Part shown: one piece after another, positions 33,247-44,777 of the stretch
Layout: each line of letters begins with the position of its first letter
Numbering within the stretch: the stretch's first letter is position 1
NCBI RefSeq assembly: GCF_001704415.2
Contig: NC_030808.1
Location: 134,865,089 to 134,929,088, forward strand
Reading direction: 5' to 3'
Length of the DNA stretch: 64,000 nt
From: Capra hircus
Taxonomy: Eukaryota > Chordata > Mammalia > Artiodactyla > Bovidae
Position numbers and translations under genes: made by a program
Notes under the pieces: generated by a model
The model's database searches: none
What the model was told of the DNA's origin: nothing
Seen by the model: only the letters and a program-made list of their open reading frames with translations

Positions 33247-34493
33247 TGTTGGGGAACAAAATCTTGGCTTTCTCTGCCCACTGAAGCCGGATAAAAATTA
33301 CAGAGACAGAGTCTGGAGGATATAAAAAGGTGGCTTTAATCCTTAGCTGGCGGAGAGGGCAACATAGTAGGCTCATGCCTCAAGAACTGTGCCGCCCCTC
33401 CTGAGGAGGGGCCTAGGGCTTTATATAGGATGAGTGCTTGCGGTTAAGGGTCAGTGATGAGGAGCAAAGGTGTTAGGATCTGGTCTTCTTCCTCCTGCAT
33501 TGTTTCAAAAATAGCCACGGGCTGGCTTCAGGTAGCCTCTGGCAGTCTGGTGGCCCAGTAGTTGGGTCCATTGTGTATTTTTACTTGGGCCTTCTTTCTG
33601 ATACAGAAAAACTTCTGCGGGTTGATCTGCCAAGGGAGTGCTATAAAGGTGAACACCAAATACAGGATGTAATTGGCATAGAACCAGAAGATAATAGGTG
33701 CAAAATGTAGCTTATGCAGAATTAGGGGGCAGAAAACCAAACTTATTTATAGACATGCAGAGTTAGGGGGCAAAAAAGCAAGCTTAGTTACAGAGTACAG
33801 ATTCAGTTCAGTTCAGTTCAGTTCAGTCGCTCAGTCGTGTCCGACTCTTTGCGAACCCATGAATCACAGTATGCCAGGCCTCCCTGTCCATCACCAACTC
33901 CTGGAGTTCACTCAGGCTCAACGTCCATCGAGTCAGTGATGCCATCCAGCCATCTCATCCTCTGTTGTCCCCTTCTCCTCCTGCCCCCAATCCCTCCCAG
34001 CATCAGAGTCTTTTCCAATGAGTCAACTCTTCCCATGAGGTGGCCAAAGTACTGGAGTTTCAGCTTCAGCATCATTCCTTCCAAAGAAATCCCAGGGCTG
34101 ATCTCCTTCAGAATGGACTGGTTGGATCTCCTTGCAGTGCAAGGCTCTCAACAGTCTTCTCCAACACCACAGTTCAAAAGCATCAATTCTTAGGCTCTCA
34201 GCCTTCACAGTCCAACTCTCACATCCATACATGACTACTGGAAAAACCATAGCCTTGACTAGACAGACTTTAGTTGGCAAAGTAATGTCTCTGCTTTTGA
34301 ATATGCTATCTAGGTTGATCATAACTTTTCTTCCAAGGAGTAAGTGTCTTTTGATTTCATGGCTGCAGTCCAGATTAGGAACAGTTAAAAGTAAAAACTA
34401 GGAAAGTTCGGGACTGTTCACTGTTCTCTTTATCTTCTTTGTTCTCAGGAAAGGGAAAGAAAAACTCATTCCTCATTTTTCCTTTTCACTGCA
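33247..34493 (-). mobile_element. Solo LTR of a bovid endogenous retrovirus, interrupted by BovB
   Basis: On the minus strand the LTR begins TGCAGTGAAAAGG (34493) and ends TTCCCCAACA (33247), so it has the TG...CA ends of retroviral LTRs. Without the BovB and its duplication it is about 674 bases. It has a TATA-like CCTATATAAAGCCC (complement near 33420) and an ATTAAA-type polyadenylation signal near 33337-33342. No internal retroviral genes or second LTR are present, so it is a solo LTR. It looks like an ERVK-class (BTLTR1-like) family, which is from memory. No clear target duplication was found. Confidence 0.75.
33804..34370 (-). mobile_element. BovB 3' end inserted into an ERV LTR
   Basis: About 567 bases of BovB in reverse orientation, starting with five AGTTC units. 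CAGATT at 33798-33803 recurs at 34371-34376 as the target duplication. Retroviral LTR sequence continues on both sides, so this insertion is younger than the LTR. Confidence 0.85.
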
Positions 34494-34822
34494 ATACCAG
34501 GCTCCTCTGTCCGTGGAATTTTCCAGGCAAGAATACTGGAGTGTGTTGCCTTTCCCTCCTCCAGGGGATCTTCCCAACCCAGGGATCGAACCCACGTCTC
34601 CTGCACTGGCAGACAGATGCTTTAGCACTGAGCCACCTTGCTTACAGCATTCTTTTTTTTTTTTTAACATGTAATGCTTTTTAGTAACATAAGGCTAATT
34701 AGAATGTTATTGAATACAAATTATAAACACACGTTCTTAGAAATAATTGCTGTGTGTATTGTATTTTTTTAACTCCTTTTCTTATTAAATAATTTTTAAA
34801 TTAAGAAGTAGAGGACCTGCTC

Positions 34823-35098
34823 TGGAGAAGGCAATGGCAGCCCACTCCAGTACTCTTGCCTGGAAAATCCCATGGATGGAGGAGCCTGGTAGGCTGCAGT
34901 CCATGGGGTCGTGAAGAGTCGGACACGACTGAGCGACTTCACTTTCACTTTTCACTTTCATGCCTTGGAGACGGAAATGGCAACCCACTCCAGTGTTCTT
35001 GCCTGGAGAATCCCAGGGACGGGGGAGCCTGGTGGGCTGCCATCTATGGGGTCGCACAGAGTCGGACACAACTGAAGTGACAGCAGCAGCAGCAGCAG
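34823..35098 (+). mobile_element. Bov-A2 dimeric SINE
   Basis: Two Bov-A units with the CACTTTCACTTTTCACTTTC linker and a (CAG)n end. Target duplication not clear. Confidence 0.92.
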
Positions 35099-35927
35099 AA
35101 TACTCGCTCACCAGCTGTTGTCAGGGGGAGCAGTTCAGCATTCAAAACTCCTAAGCTCCAAATTAAGAACAGGTTCATTCAATGTTTATGGGGCGCGAGT
35201 CAGAGAGGTGAGGGGGAAACCTTGGTGGCTAACATATCCTAGCAACCTCAAAGAGATTTGTTTCTTCTTAAAATGAAACTTTTGGAGCCAAACTGGGGTT
35301 ATCTTATAGAAGGAGTGGTTGATTGGTAATTGCTGCCCACGTTTTGGGAACTTTCACACCCAGGGTCCCAGCCTAGCGAAATAATGGCTGTCCTGTCAGT
35401 GGGGGTGGAAGGCGGGGGAAGAACAGTGGGAAGAAGGAGATCTCACAGCTGGGCCTGAGTGACTCTGGTGACCCCCCAAGTGAGGGAGGGGTGCTTTGTT
35501 CTGGCCTGTGTCCAGAATGTCCAGAGGCTTCTGACCCCCAGCCATGGGGCAGCAGCTTGGGCTTAACTTCTCAGTTTTCAGAGGAAAGTACTACATCCCC
35601 ACAACCTGCAATCCATGCCTCGGGAGACACTGAAGACAATCCCCTGGGTCAGAGAATGCCCTCATCTGCCTATGAGCTGACATGCTCTTTCCTTCCTGGG
35701 CTGTTTCTCTGACACAAGGGACAGCATATGTTATGCTCTCCAGGGTGTCTGTCCCCTGAGAGGCCCACCCTGCTCTGCTTATGGGTGTTGGGGGTCGAGG
35801 AGGGAGAATTATGGGACTGGGTGGGGTGGAGGTCAAAGGTTATTCACATCCTTTCCTCCTGTGACTGTGCCTCAAGCCCTTTCCTGGTTTTCATTTTGTC
35901 TCCTGGTGATGAATTTAACAAGTGGAA

Positions 35928-36240
35928 AGTGAAAGTGAAAGCCACACAGTCGTGTCCAACTCTTTGGGACCCCATAGAGTATACAGTCCATGGAATTGTC
36001 CAGGCCAGAATACTGGAGTGGACAGCCTTTCCCTTCTTCAGCGGATCTTCCCAACCCAGGGATCGAACCCAGGTCTCCCACATTGCAGGCAGATTCTTTA
36101 CCAGCTGAGCCACAAGGGAAGCCCAAGAATACCAAAGTGGGTAGCCTGTCCCTTCTCCAGCAGATCTTCCCGATCTAGGAATCAATCCAGGGTCTCCTGC
36201 ATTGCAGGCAGATTCTTTACCAACTGAGCTATCAGGAAGG
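35928..36240 (-). mobile_element. Bov-tA SINE with duplicated head
   Basis: Reverse orientation. After a complete Bov-tA head (CTGAGCCACAAGGGAAGCC, near 36105-36123) a second partial Bov-A/tRNA unit follows to 36240. CAAGTGGAA at 35919-35927 and 36241-36249 flanks the whole, so the dimer inserted as one unit. Confidence 0.85.
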
Positions 36241-36843
36241 CAAGTGGAAGAAGGATTTATTTTGAAATAATTACAGATTCATAGGAAAAATGGTGCTGAG
36301 AGGACCTATGTACTTTTTACCTGGTTCCTTCCAAGGGTTTCACCTTACATAGCTGCAAATGCAAGACCAAAAACAGGGGAGTGACATTGCAGTAATGTGT
36401 GAGTATAGTTCTAGGCCATTCGATCACGTGTACAGATTCAGGGAACTGCCATCCCTCTGCTTTAAGACTATCCCATTGCCACCGAGATCTCCTTCTGATG
36501 ACGCTAATATATTCTCTAGCACTGTAACTTAGTCATTTTGAGAACATGATATAAATGAAATCATGAAATATGTGTGTGACCTTTTGAGATTGCTTTTTTC
36601 ATTCAGCATAATGCCCTTGAGATCATTCCAAGTTGTTCCATGTATCAGTAGTTTGTTCCTCTTTATTGCTGAATACTGTTCCATGGCATGGATGTTATCA
36701 TGATTTGTCCAGCCATTCACCTTCTGAAGGACGTGTGGGTTGTTCCAGTTTGGGGCTGTTACAGATAAAGCTGCTATGAACAATCATGTATAGGTTTTTG
36801 TGTAGGCATAAATTCTCATTTTGCTGGGGTAAAAACCCTAATT

Positions 36844-37014
36844 CTGGGAAAGATTGACGGTAGGAGGGAAAGGGGATGACAGAGGATGAGATGGTTGGAT
36901 GGCATCACTGACTCGATGGACATCCGGCAGTTGGAGAGGGACAGGGAAACTTGGCGTGCTGCAGTCCCTGGGGCCGTGGAGTCGGACACGACTGGTCGAC
37001 TGAACTGAAATGAA
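36844..37014 (+). mobile_element. BovB 3' fragment inserted in L1M
   Basis: About 170 bases of the BovB 3' end in forward orientation with GATGGTTGGATGGCATCACT and a GGACACGACTGG tail. L1M sequence resumes on both sides. Confidence 0.85.
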
Positions 37015-37194
37015 AAGCCCAGGAGTGCATTTTCTGGGTCGCATGGTGGTTTCCTGTTGATTTTTTTTTCTTAAAGAAACTGCCAAACTATTTTCCAGAG
37101 TGGGTATAACATTTTACATTTGCACTAGCAAGGTTTGAGAAATTCAGTTCCTCTACTGAACTGATGTTGTTACTGTTTTTTATTTTAGCTATCC

Positions 37195-37373
37195 TTTTTT
37201 TTTTTTTGAAAGAATTCCTCTCCTACAGAAGGGCACTGCCACTGGTGAAAATAAACTGGAAGATCCCATTTTTATACAACAATAGAATGTCAAAACTGGC
37301 CAGAACCTCCTCCAAATGAAAAATGGACCCAGAGAGGGGTGGTGACCCCTGCAAGGTCTCAGGGAACTAGGAG
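37195..37373 (-). mobile_element. Unidentified poly-A-tailed retroinsert in L1M
   Basis: About 180 bases starting with T13, the complement of a poly-A tail, which interrupt the L1M between TATTTTAGCTATCC and a resumption at GTGTGTAGTGAGATCTCA. TATTTTAG occurs at 37181-37188 and 37374-37381 as a short likely target duplication. The insert body matches no SINE or LINE I know, and no gene was recognised. Confidence 0.5.
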
Positions 37374-37496
37374 TATTTTAGTTGTTTGGATTGGTGTGTA
37401 GTGAGATCTCAGTGTGGTCTTGATTTGCATTTCCCAATTGGCTGGCGCTATTGAACATCTCTTCATGTGCTCATTTGCCAGGTGTATACCCTCTTC

Positions 37497-37716
37497 AGGC
37501 TTCCCTGCTGGCTCAGTTAGTAAAGAACCCGCCCGCAATGCAGGAGCCTGAGGTTCGATCCCTGGGTTAGGAAGATCCCGTGGAGAAGAAAATTGCAACC
37601 CACTCCACTATTCATGCCTGGAGAATCCCATAGTAGACAGAGGAGCCTGGCAGGCCACACTCCACGGGGTTGCAAGGAGTCAGACACGACTGAGTGACTA
37701 ACCAGCAACAGCAGCA
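37497..37716 (+). mobile_element. Bov-tA SINE in L1M
   Basis: Complete, with head GGCTTCCCTGCTGGCTCAGT. ATACCCTCTTC (37486-37496) and ATACCGTCTTC (37717-37727) flank it. Confidence 0.92.
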
Positions 37717-37930
37717 ATACCGTCTTCACTGAAATATGTGTTCATGTATTTTGTCCCTTTTCTTATTGTATTTTTGAATTATTGTTTTGAGATTTTTTTC
37801 TTTTGCATATATGAGATACAAGTCCTTCATTGGGCATACTGTTTGCAAACATTTTCTCCCAGTCTGTAGCTTTTCATCCTCTCAGCAGAATCTTTCACAG
37901 AGAAAAAGGTTTTGATTCCAATAAAGTCTA

Positions 37931-38140
37931 TGGCTCAGAGGTTAAAGTGTCTGCCTGGAATGCGGGAGACCCGGGTTCGATCCCTGGGTCAGGAATATCC
38001 CCTGGAGAAGGAAATGGCAACCCACTCCAGTTCTCTTGCTTGGAGAATCCCATGGAGGGAGGAGCCTGGTAGGCTACAGTCCATGGGGTCACAAAGAGTC
38101 GGACACGACTGAGCGACTTCACTTCACTTAACACTTAACT
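37931..38140 (+). mobile_element. Bov-tA SINE in L1M
   Basis: TGGCTCAGAGGTTAAAGTGT head and a complete body. TAAAGTCTA is repeated exactly at 37922-37930 and 38141-38149. Confidence 0.92.
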
Positions 38141-38794
38141 TAAAGTCTAATTTATCCATTTTTAAACTTATGGATCCTGCTTTTATTGTTGTCTAAAAAC
38201 TCTTCACCAAATCCTAACTCATAAAAGAGAAATCCTGTGTTTCTTCTAAAAGTTATATGTATTTTTTTTTACATTTCAATCTGTGACTCATTTTGAGTTA
38301 ATTTTTTGTAGAAGTGTGAGGTTTAAGTCAAGGTTTCATTGTTTTGCCTGTGGTTAGGGACAAATAAATGGTTCCTGCACCGTTTGTTGACAAGACTGTC
38401 CGTACTCTATTAGACTGCCTCTGGGTCTTTGTCGAAGATCAGTCGGCCATACTTGTGTGGGTCCATTCAGGGTTTTCTATCACGCTTCATTGATATGTGT
38501 TTGTCTCTCTGCCCCCATGTGTTGATTACTGTAGCTAAACAGCAAGTCTCGCTATCAGGTAAAATTTGACTTTCATCCTGCAATGGTACGATTACCAAAT
38601 CTTATCACCCACTCAGTTTCCCTTCTCCTTTGCCTTTTAGGAAGAGTTAAGAGCAGATTTAAAGCTTGCTTTTAGTAACTGGATGGAATTTTATGTATTT
38701 ACATGCTCCAGCTTTTCTTCTGGCTTGAGCTAAATGGTTGTCTTTTCCCTTGAATTTGACTTTTCAGTATATGTTTCTAAACTTTTTCTATTCA

Positions 38795-38910
38795 TAATAA
38801 CAGCCCTGCAAAGGAGGTATAAGCATTTCCATTTCATACTGGAAATCTAGGTTCATCCAAGGCCACATATCCAGTCAGTGGCAAAGCAGGAATTCCCGCA
38901 GGTGTCAGCT
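38795..38910 (-). repeat. MIR fragment
   Basis: ATAATAACAGCCCTGCAAAG and CCAAGGCCACATATCCAGTC match the MIR complement. Confidence 0.6.
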
Positions 38911-39115
38911 CACTCCCAACCCCCTCCTTCCCATGGCCACAGAATGCCTCTCAGTTCCAGATTCCCTTGTCCATGAACATTTGGGTCTGAGCTTAGTGAT
39001 CTCTGAGGTCCTTTTAGGTTCTCAGATTCCCATCTCATGCTAACAAGTTGCTGATTGAGATGAGACCAGGAGTAGAGCCAGTTGGATCTGAGCTTTGCTG
39101 GGAGACCTGCTCTGA

Positions 39116-42100
39116 GTTTAGTTCAGTTCAGTTGCTCAGTTGTGTCCAACTCTTTGCGACCCCATGAATCGCAGCACGCCAGGCCTCCCTGTCCATCACC
39201 AACTCCTGGAGTACACTCAAACTCATGTCCATTGAGTCGGTGATGCCATCCAGCCATCTCATCCTCTGTTGTCCCATTCTCCTTCTGCCCCCAATTCCTC
39301 CCACCATCAGAGTCTTTTCCAGTGAGTCACCTCTTCACATGAGGTGGCCAAAGTATTGGAGTTTCAGCTTTAGAATCAGTCCTTCCAAAGAACACCCAGG
39401 GCTGACCTCCTTTAGAATCGACTGGTTGGATCTCCTTGTAGTCCAAGGGACTCTCAAGAGTCTTCTCCAACACCACAGTTCAGAAGCATCAATTCTTTGG
39501 CACTCAGCTTTCTTCACAGTCCAACTCTCACATCCATACATGACCACGGGAAAAACCATAGCCTTGACTAGACGGACCTTTGTTGGCAAAGTAACGTCTC
39601 TGCTTTCGAATATGCTATCTAGGTTGGTCATAACTTTCCTTCCAAGGAGTAAGCGTCTTTTAATTTCATGGCTGCAGTCACCATCTGCAGTGATTTTGGA
39701 GCCCCAAAAAATAAAGTCTGACACTGTTTCCACTGTTTCCCCATCTATTTCCCATGAAGTGATGGGATCAGATGCCATGATCTTTGTTTTCTGAATGTTG
39801 AGCTTTAAGCCAACTTTTTCACTCTCCTCTTTCACTTTCATCAAGAGGCTTTTTAGTTCCTCTTCACTTTCTGCCATAAGGGTGGTGTCATCTGCATATC
39901 TGAGGTTATTGATATTTCTCCCTGCAATCTTGATTCCAGCTTGTGCTTCTTCCAGCCCAGCGTTTCTCATGATATACTCTGCATATAAGTTAAATAAGCA
40001 GGGTGACAATATACAGCCTTGACGCACTCCTTTTCCTATTTGGAACCAGTCTGTTGTTCCATGTCCAGTTCTAACTGTTGCTTCCTGACCAGCACATAAG
40101 TTTCTCAAGAGGCAGGTCAGATGGTCTCATATTTCCATTTCCTTCAGAATTTTCCACAGTTTATTGTGATTCACACAGTCAAAGGCTTTGGCATAGTCAA
40201 TAAAGCAGAAATAGATGTTTTTCTGGAACTCTCTTGCTTTTTCCATGATCCAGTGGACGTTGGCAATTTGATCTCTGGTTCCTCTGTCTTTTCTAAAAGC
40301 AGCTTGAACATCTGGAAGTTCATGGTTCACGTACTGCTGAAGCCAGCTTGGAGAATTTTGAGCATTACTTTACTAGCGTGTGAGATGAGTGCAATTGTGT
40401 GGTAGTTTGAGCATTCTTTTGCATTGCCTTTCTTTAGAATTGGAATGAAAATTCACCTTTTCCAGTCCTGTGGCCACTGCTGAGTTTTCCAAACTTGCTG
40501 GCATATTGAGTGCAGCACTTTCACAGCATCATCTTTCAGGATTTGAAATAGCTCAACTGGAATTCCATCACCTCCACTAGCTTTGTTCGTAGTGATGCTT
40601 TCTAAGGCCCACTTGACTTCACAATCCAGGATGTCTGGCTCTAGGTGAGTGATCACACCATTGTGATTATCTTAGTCGTAAAGATCTTTTTTGTACAGTT
40701 CTTCCATGTATTCTTGCCACCTCTTCTTAATATCTTCTGCTTCTGTTAGGCCCATACCATTTCTGTCCTTTATTGAGCCCATCTTTGCATGAAATGTTCC
40801 CTTGGTATCTCTAATTTTCTTGAAGAGAGCTCTAGTCTTTCCCATTCTGTTCTTTTTCTCCATTTCTTTGCATTGATTGCTGAGGAAGCCTTTCTTATCT
40901 CTTCTTGCTATTCTCTGGAACTCTGCATTCAGATGCTTATATCTTTCCTTTTCTCCTTGGCTTTTCACTTCTCTTCTTTTCACAGCTATTTGTAAGGCCT
41001 CCCCAGACAGCCATTTTGCTTTTTTGCATTTCTTTTCCATGGGGATGGTCTTGATCCCTGTCTCCTGTACAATGTCATGAACCTCATTCCATAGTTCATC
41101 AGGTACTCTTATCAGATCTAGTCCCTTAAATCTATTTATCACTTCCACTGTATGATCATAAGGGATTTTATTTAGGTCATACCTGAATGGGCTAGTGGTT
41201 TTCCCTACTTTCTTCAATTTAAGTCTGAATTTGGCAATAAGGAGTTCATGATCTGAGCCACAGTCAGCTCCCAGTCTTGATTTTGCTGACTGTATAAAGC
41301 TTCTCCATCTTTGGCTGCTAAGAATATAATTAAACTGATTTTGGTGTTGACCATCTGGTGATGTCCATGTGTAGAGTCTTCTCTTGTGTTGTTGGAAGAG
41401 GGTGTTTGCTATGACCAGTGCGTTCTCTTGGCAAAACTCTATTAGCCTTTGCCCTGCTTCATTCTGTATTCCAAGGCCAAATTTGCCTGTTACTCCAGGT
41501 GTTTCTTGACTTCCTATGTTTGCATTCCAGTCCCCTATAATGAAAAGGACATCTTTTTTGGGTGTTAGTTCTAAAAGATCTTGTAGGTCTTCATAGAACT
41601 GTTCAACTTCAGCTTCTTCAGCGTTACTGGTTGGGGCATAAGCTTGGATCACCGTGATAGTGAATGGTTTGCCTTGGAAACGAACAGATATCTTTCTGTC
41701 ATTTTTGAGGTTGCATCCAAGTACTGCATTCTGGACTCTTTTGTTGACCATGATGGCTACTCCATTTCTTCTGAGGGATTCCTGCCCGCAGTAGTAGATA
41801 TAATGGTCATCTGAGTTAAATTCACCCATTCCAGTCCATTTTAGCTTGCTGATTCCTAGAATGTCGACGTTCACTCTTGCCATGTCCTGTTTGACCACTT
41901 CCAATTTGCCTTGATTCTTGGACCTGACATTCCAGGTTCCTATGCAATATTGCCCTTAACAGCATCGGATCTTGCTTCTATCACCAGTCACATCCACAGC
42001 TGGATATTGTTTTTGCTTTGGCTCCATCCCTTCATTCTTTCTGGAGTTATTTCTCCATTGATCTCCAGTAGCATATTGGGCACCTAATGACCTGGGGAGT

Positions 42101-42580
42101 TCCTCTTTTGGTATCCTATCATTTTGCCTTTTCATACTGTTCATGGGGTTCTCAAGGCAAGAATACTGAAGTGGCTTGCCATTCCCTTCTCCAGTGACCA
42201 CATTCTGTTAGACCTCTCCACCATGACCCACCCATCTTGGGTGGTCCCACACGGTATGGCTTAGTTTCATTGAGTTAGACAACGCTGTTGTCCGTGTGAT
42301 TAGATTGACTAGTTTTCTGTGAGTATGGTTTCAGTGTGTCTGCCCTCTGATGCCCTCTCACAGCACCTACCATCTTACTTGGGTTTCTCTTGCTTTGGAC
42401 GTGGGGTATTTCTTCATGGCTGCTCCCGCAAAGCCCAGCCACGGCTCCTTACCTTGGATGAGGGATATCTCCTCACCGCTGCCCTCCTGACCTTGAACGT
42501 GGAGTAGCTCCTCTCGGCCCTCCTGTGCCCGTGCAGCCACCGCTCCTTGGATGTGGGGTTGCTCTTCTCGGCCGCCACCT
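39116..42580 (-). mobile_element. Near full-length BovB LINE (RTE clade)
   Basis: A 3.46-kb BovB in reverse orientation. Its 3' end (AGTTCAGTTCAGTT-type tail) is at 39116 and a CpG-rich 5' UTR reaches about 42580. The body encodes an APE-like endonuclease followed by an RTE-type reverse transcriptase. Flanks share TGCTCTGA (39108-39115 and 42581-42588), extended as ACCTGCTCTGA and ACCTTGCTCTGA, which looks like a target duplication of a full-length insertion. The other BovB copies here lack the 5' region. It lies in SLCO2A1 intron 1, antisense to the gene. It cannot be autonomous in its present state because the frame is broken. Confidence 0.9.
39335..41904 (-). pseudogene. Degenerate BovB endonuclease-reverse transcriptase frame
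   Basis: The upstream part is open for 410 codons (41904 down to 40672) and holds the apurinic-endonuclease-like domain with GDWNA and GSDHELL motifs. Two expected acidic active-site residues have changed: residue 20 lies in GISKLKW, where BovB has Glu, and NQFNYIL replaces the usual NQIDYIL. A stop follows LYKKDLYD. The reverse transcriptase is split into open pieces at 40656-40453, 40330-40127 and 40108-39335 by frameshifts. The catalytic YADD is intact (39887-39898). The comparison residues come from my knowledge of the BovB consensus. The domain order and length match a normal BovB polyprotein of roughly 1000 residues, so this is a fairly young but inactive copy. Confidence 0.85.
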
Positions 42581-42988
42581 TGCTCTGAAACCTGGCAAAA
42601 GAGGAGGGTATGGGCTGGCTGGGTTGTCTGCAATTAATCTCAGCTCTCTTTATTTAGAGGACCTTGATTCCCTGGAATGGATTAAATTTGATCAGAAGCG
42701 ATGGATGAAACCAAGGCCCAGAGTCTCAGACTACACTGCAGGCTGGATGGCTGGGAGGATGCTGTGCAGTGATCACCCCTCTCACCATCTCCCCAGCCTC
42801 GTCACCTTGTTGGGTGGAAATGTCACAGAGGCTGTGGGTTGAGCAGAGAGCCCCAGCTGGGGCAGTAACCCCAGGACTTGTGACCTGTGGGACACTCAGT
42901 CTGGTCAGCATCGGCACTGACCCCTACAGGGTTGACTTCTGCCTCTAGAAATGTGGGAACACTAACCCTTTCTTTAAGATTTAGTGTG

Positions 42989-43252
42989 TACCCATTCCAG
43001 TACTGTTGCCTGGAAAATCCCATGGACAGAGGAGCCTGGAAGGCTGCAGTCCATGGGGTCGCGAAGAGTCGGACATGACTGAGTGACTTCACTTTCACTT
43101 TTCACTTTCATGCATTGGAGAAGGAAATGGCAACCCACTCCAGTGTTCTTGCCTGGAGAATCCCGGGGACGGGGGAGCCTGGTGGGCTGCTGTCTCTGGT
43201 ATCGCACAGAGTTGGACACGACTGAAGCGACTTAGCAGCAGCAGCAGCAGCA
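42989..43252 (+). mobile_element. Bov-A2 dimeric SINE (5' truncated)
   Basis: Starts within the first unit (ACCCATTCCAGTACTGTTGC) and ends with (CAG)n before AAGTCG. Confidence 0.9.
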
Positions 43253-44307
43253 AGTCGTTTAGGACCCCGAGAGTCCCAGTGATGAGTTTTGTTTACCCAA
43301 ACATCAGCCTTAACTATATATGTTCTGAAGTGTGTCCCATCCAACGCCCTTGGGAGATGTGCCCTGGAGCACAGAAGGCCTCAGTTAAAATGCAGGTGGC
43401 ACCAGTAAGCTTCAGTAAGCTAGTGACTGGCCCTGAATTCTAAAGGAGTGACCAGATGTCCACACTGGAGGGGGACAAGGGGATGAAGGTGGGCTCTGGA
43501 GATGTGGTTTAACTAACAGTGATTATTGCGTTTCTGTGGTAGTTGACATTTTATCCTAGAATCAAGTGAATTTTATATTTTTCTCCCACGATATATCTGT
43601 GTGCTTCCAAATAATATGTTGTGTCTACCCCCAAATGTTGTAGTAACACTGATGCTCCAAGAAGCCACACCATGTTTGGCTCAGGTCTTCCAGGTGTGAC
43701 CCCAGGTAGAGTTTGGGAAATGATACCACAGGCCTCAAGTTAGAACTAGTTTATGTGATTAACTCACCCAGCCAGCTTGTTGGGCATGGAGGGAACGATA
43801 CCTAGGAAATGTCAGTGGGATAGGTGTGGGATGTGGGTGCAGGCCATGCCTGGGCTGAGCCCCTGGGACACCCCAGGAGACGAGCTGGCTAGAGGATGCA
43901 GTGAGGCCCCTGTGGGCTTGGGGAGAGGGGGTGCCTGGTTGGGGGCAGACAGCAGGCAGCAAGGGCCACACTGGTCCTGCCCTACTGGCTGCCTGAGAGA
44001 CTGCAGGATGGATTAAACTGGTTTTAGAAGCCCTTCCTGCCGTGTCCAGGCCCTGATGAGATTGTCCTGCTTTGCCTTTTATTCACAGTGCATTTGAGGG
44101 AAGTGGGGGGAGCTAAGCATCTTTCGCATGTACTGCATGTCTACTGTGGAGGCACTTCCCCAGTTGTCACTGGTTGCACTCAGCTCCCAAAGAGGCCCCC
44201 ATGTTTCCAAGAAACAAGGATCTGTAGCGCCCTGCCTCTCAGCATGACCCACGGCCTCGGTATGTGTAGGACCGAGGGGATTCCCAGGATGTAGACTTTC
44301 AGGGTGT
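43253..44307. other. Unassigned intron DNA
   Basis: No gene or clear repeat recognised between the Bov-A2 and the ruminant L1 3' end. Confidence 0.5.
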
Positions 44308-44422
44308 TTTTTTTTATTATAAATTTATTTATTTTAATTGGAGGCTAATTACTTTACAATATTGTATTGGTTTTGCCATACATCAATATGAATCCGCCAT
44401 GGGTGTACACGTGTTCCCCATC
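44308..44422 (-). mobile_element. Ruminant L1 (L1_BT-like) 3' end
   Basis: TTTAATTGGAGGCTAATTAC followed by TTTACAATATTGTATTGG and CCATGGGTGTACACGTG is the complement of the recent ruminant L1 3' UTR. Strongly 5' truncated. Confidence 0.8.
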
Positions 44423-44777
44423 CTTCAGTTTTAAAACTAAAGATGTTCTGGGCAGATGGGGATAAGTTGGTCACCCCACTGCCTCCCTTGCTGTGACATT
44501 TTATAAGAATGGACTTCCAGCCCCTGACTATAGGGTGGGAGAGGAGACTATGGCAGGTCAAGGACGGTACCCAGGATGGAAATAAACCTCACGGCAGGAA
44601 GGAATTGGAGGCTTCCAGGAGAAGACGGGTGGCAGGGCCCACTTCTCCCTCTTGTTTGTATGTGAAAGTCCTCCCGTCTGGCCCTGCCTTCATTGCCCAT
44701 TATGACTTGTACAACATTTTTAACCTACTGTGTAGAATCCACACAAGTAATGATAAAACTGAGCTATAGAAACAGTG

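Larger units (their letters stand above)
33190..34642 (-). mobile_element. Bov-tA SINE split by the ERV LTR
   Basis: The SINE 3' half lies at 33190-33246 (ending GACCGCAGCCCACAG) and its 5' half at 34497-34642 (starting CCAGGCTCCTCTGTCC). The two pieces are consecutive in the Bov-tA consensus, so they are one SINE separated by the LTR and its nested BovB. Confidence 0.85.
36290..38620 (-). repeat. Old L1M LINE (ORF2 3' part to 3' UTR), with four insertions
   Basis: The plus strand reads as the complement of an L1 ORF2 and 3' region. Examples are TTTCATTCAGCATAATGCCC near 36597, TGATTTGCATTTCCC near 37421, ATTTTCTCCCAGTCTGTAGC near 37850 and CATTTTGAGTTAATTTTTTG near 38291. It is highly degraded with no open frame. 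Later insertions are BovB (36844), a poly-A-tailed piece (37195) and two Bov-tA SINEs. Confidence 0.8.

Noticed and set aside
33247..34493. Possible retained retroviral genes next to the LTR
   Set aside because: Sequence on both sides is SINE and unrelated intron. Only a solo LTR is present.
34856..35080. Repeated peptide-like frames (MPGKSHGWRSL and similar) at several loci
   Set aside because: They are translations of Bov-A2 SINEs and recur wherever that SINE occurs.
40672..41904. 410-codon open frame as a cellular gene
   Set aside because: It is the endonuclease half of a BovB LINE, with the neighbouring reverse transcriptase broken by frameshifts.
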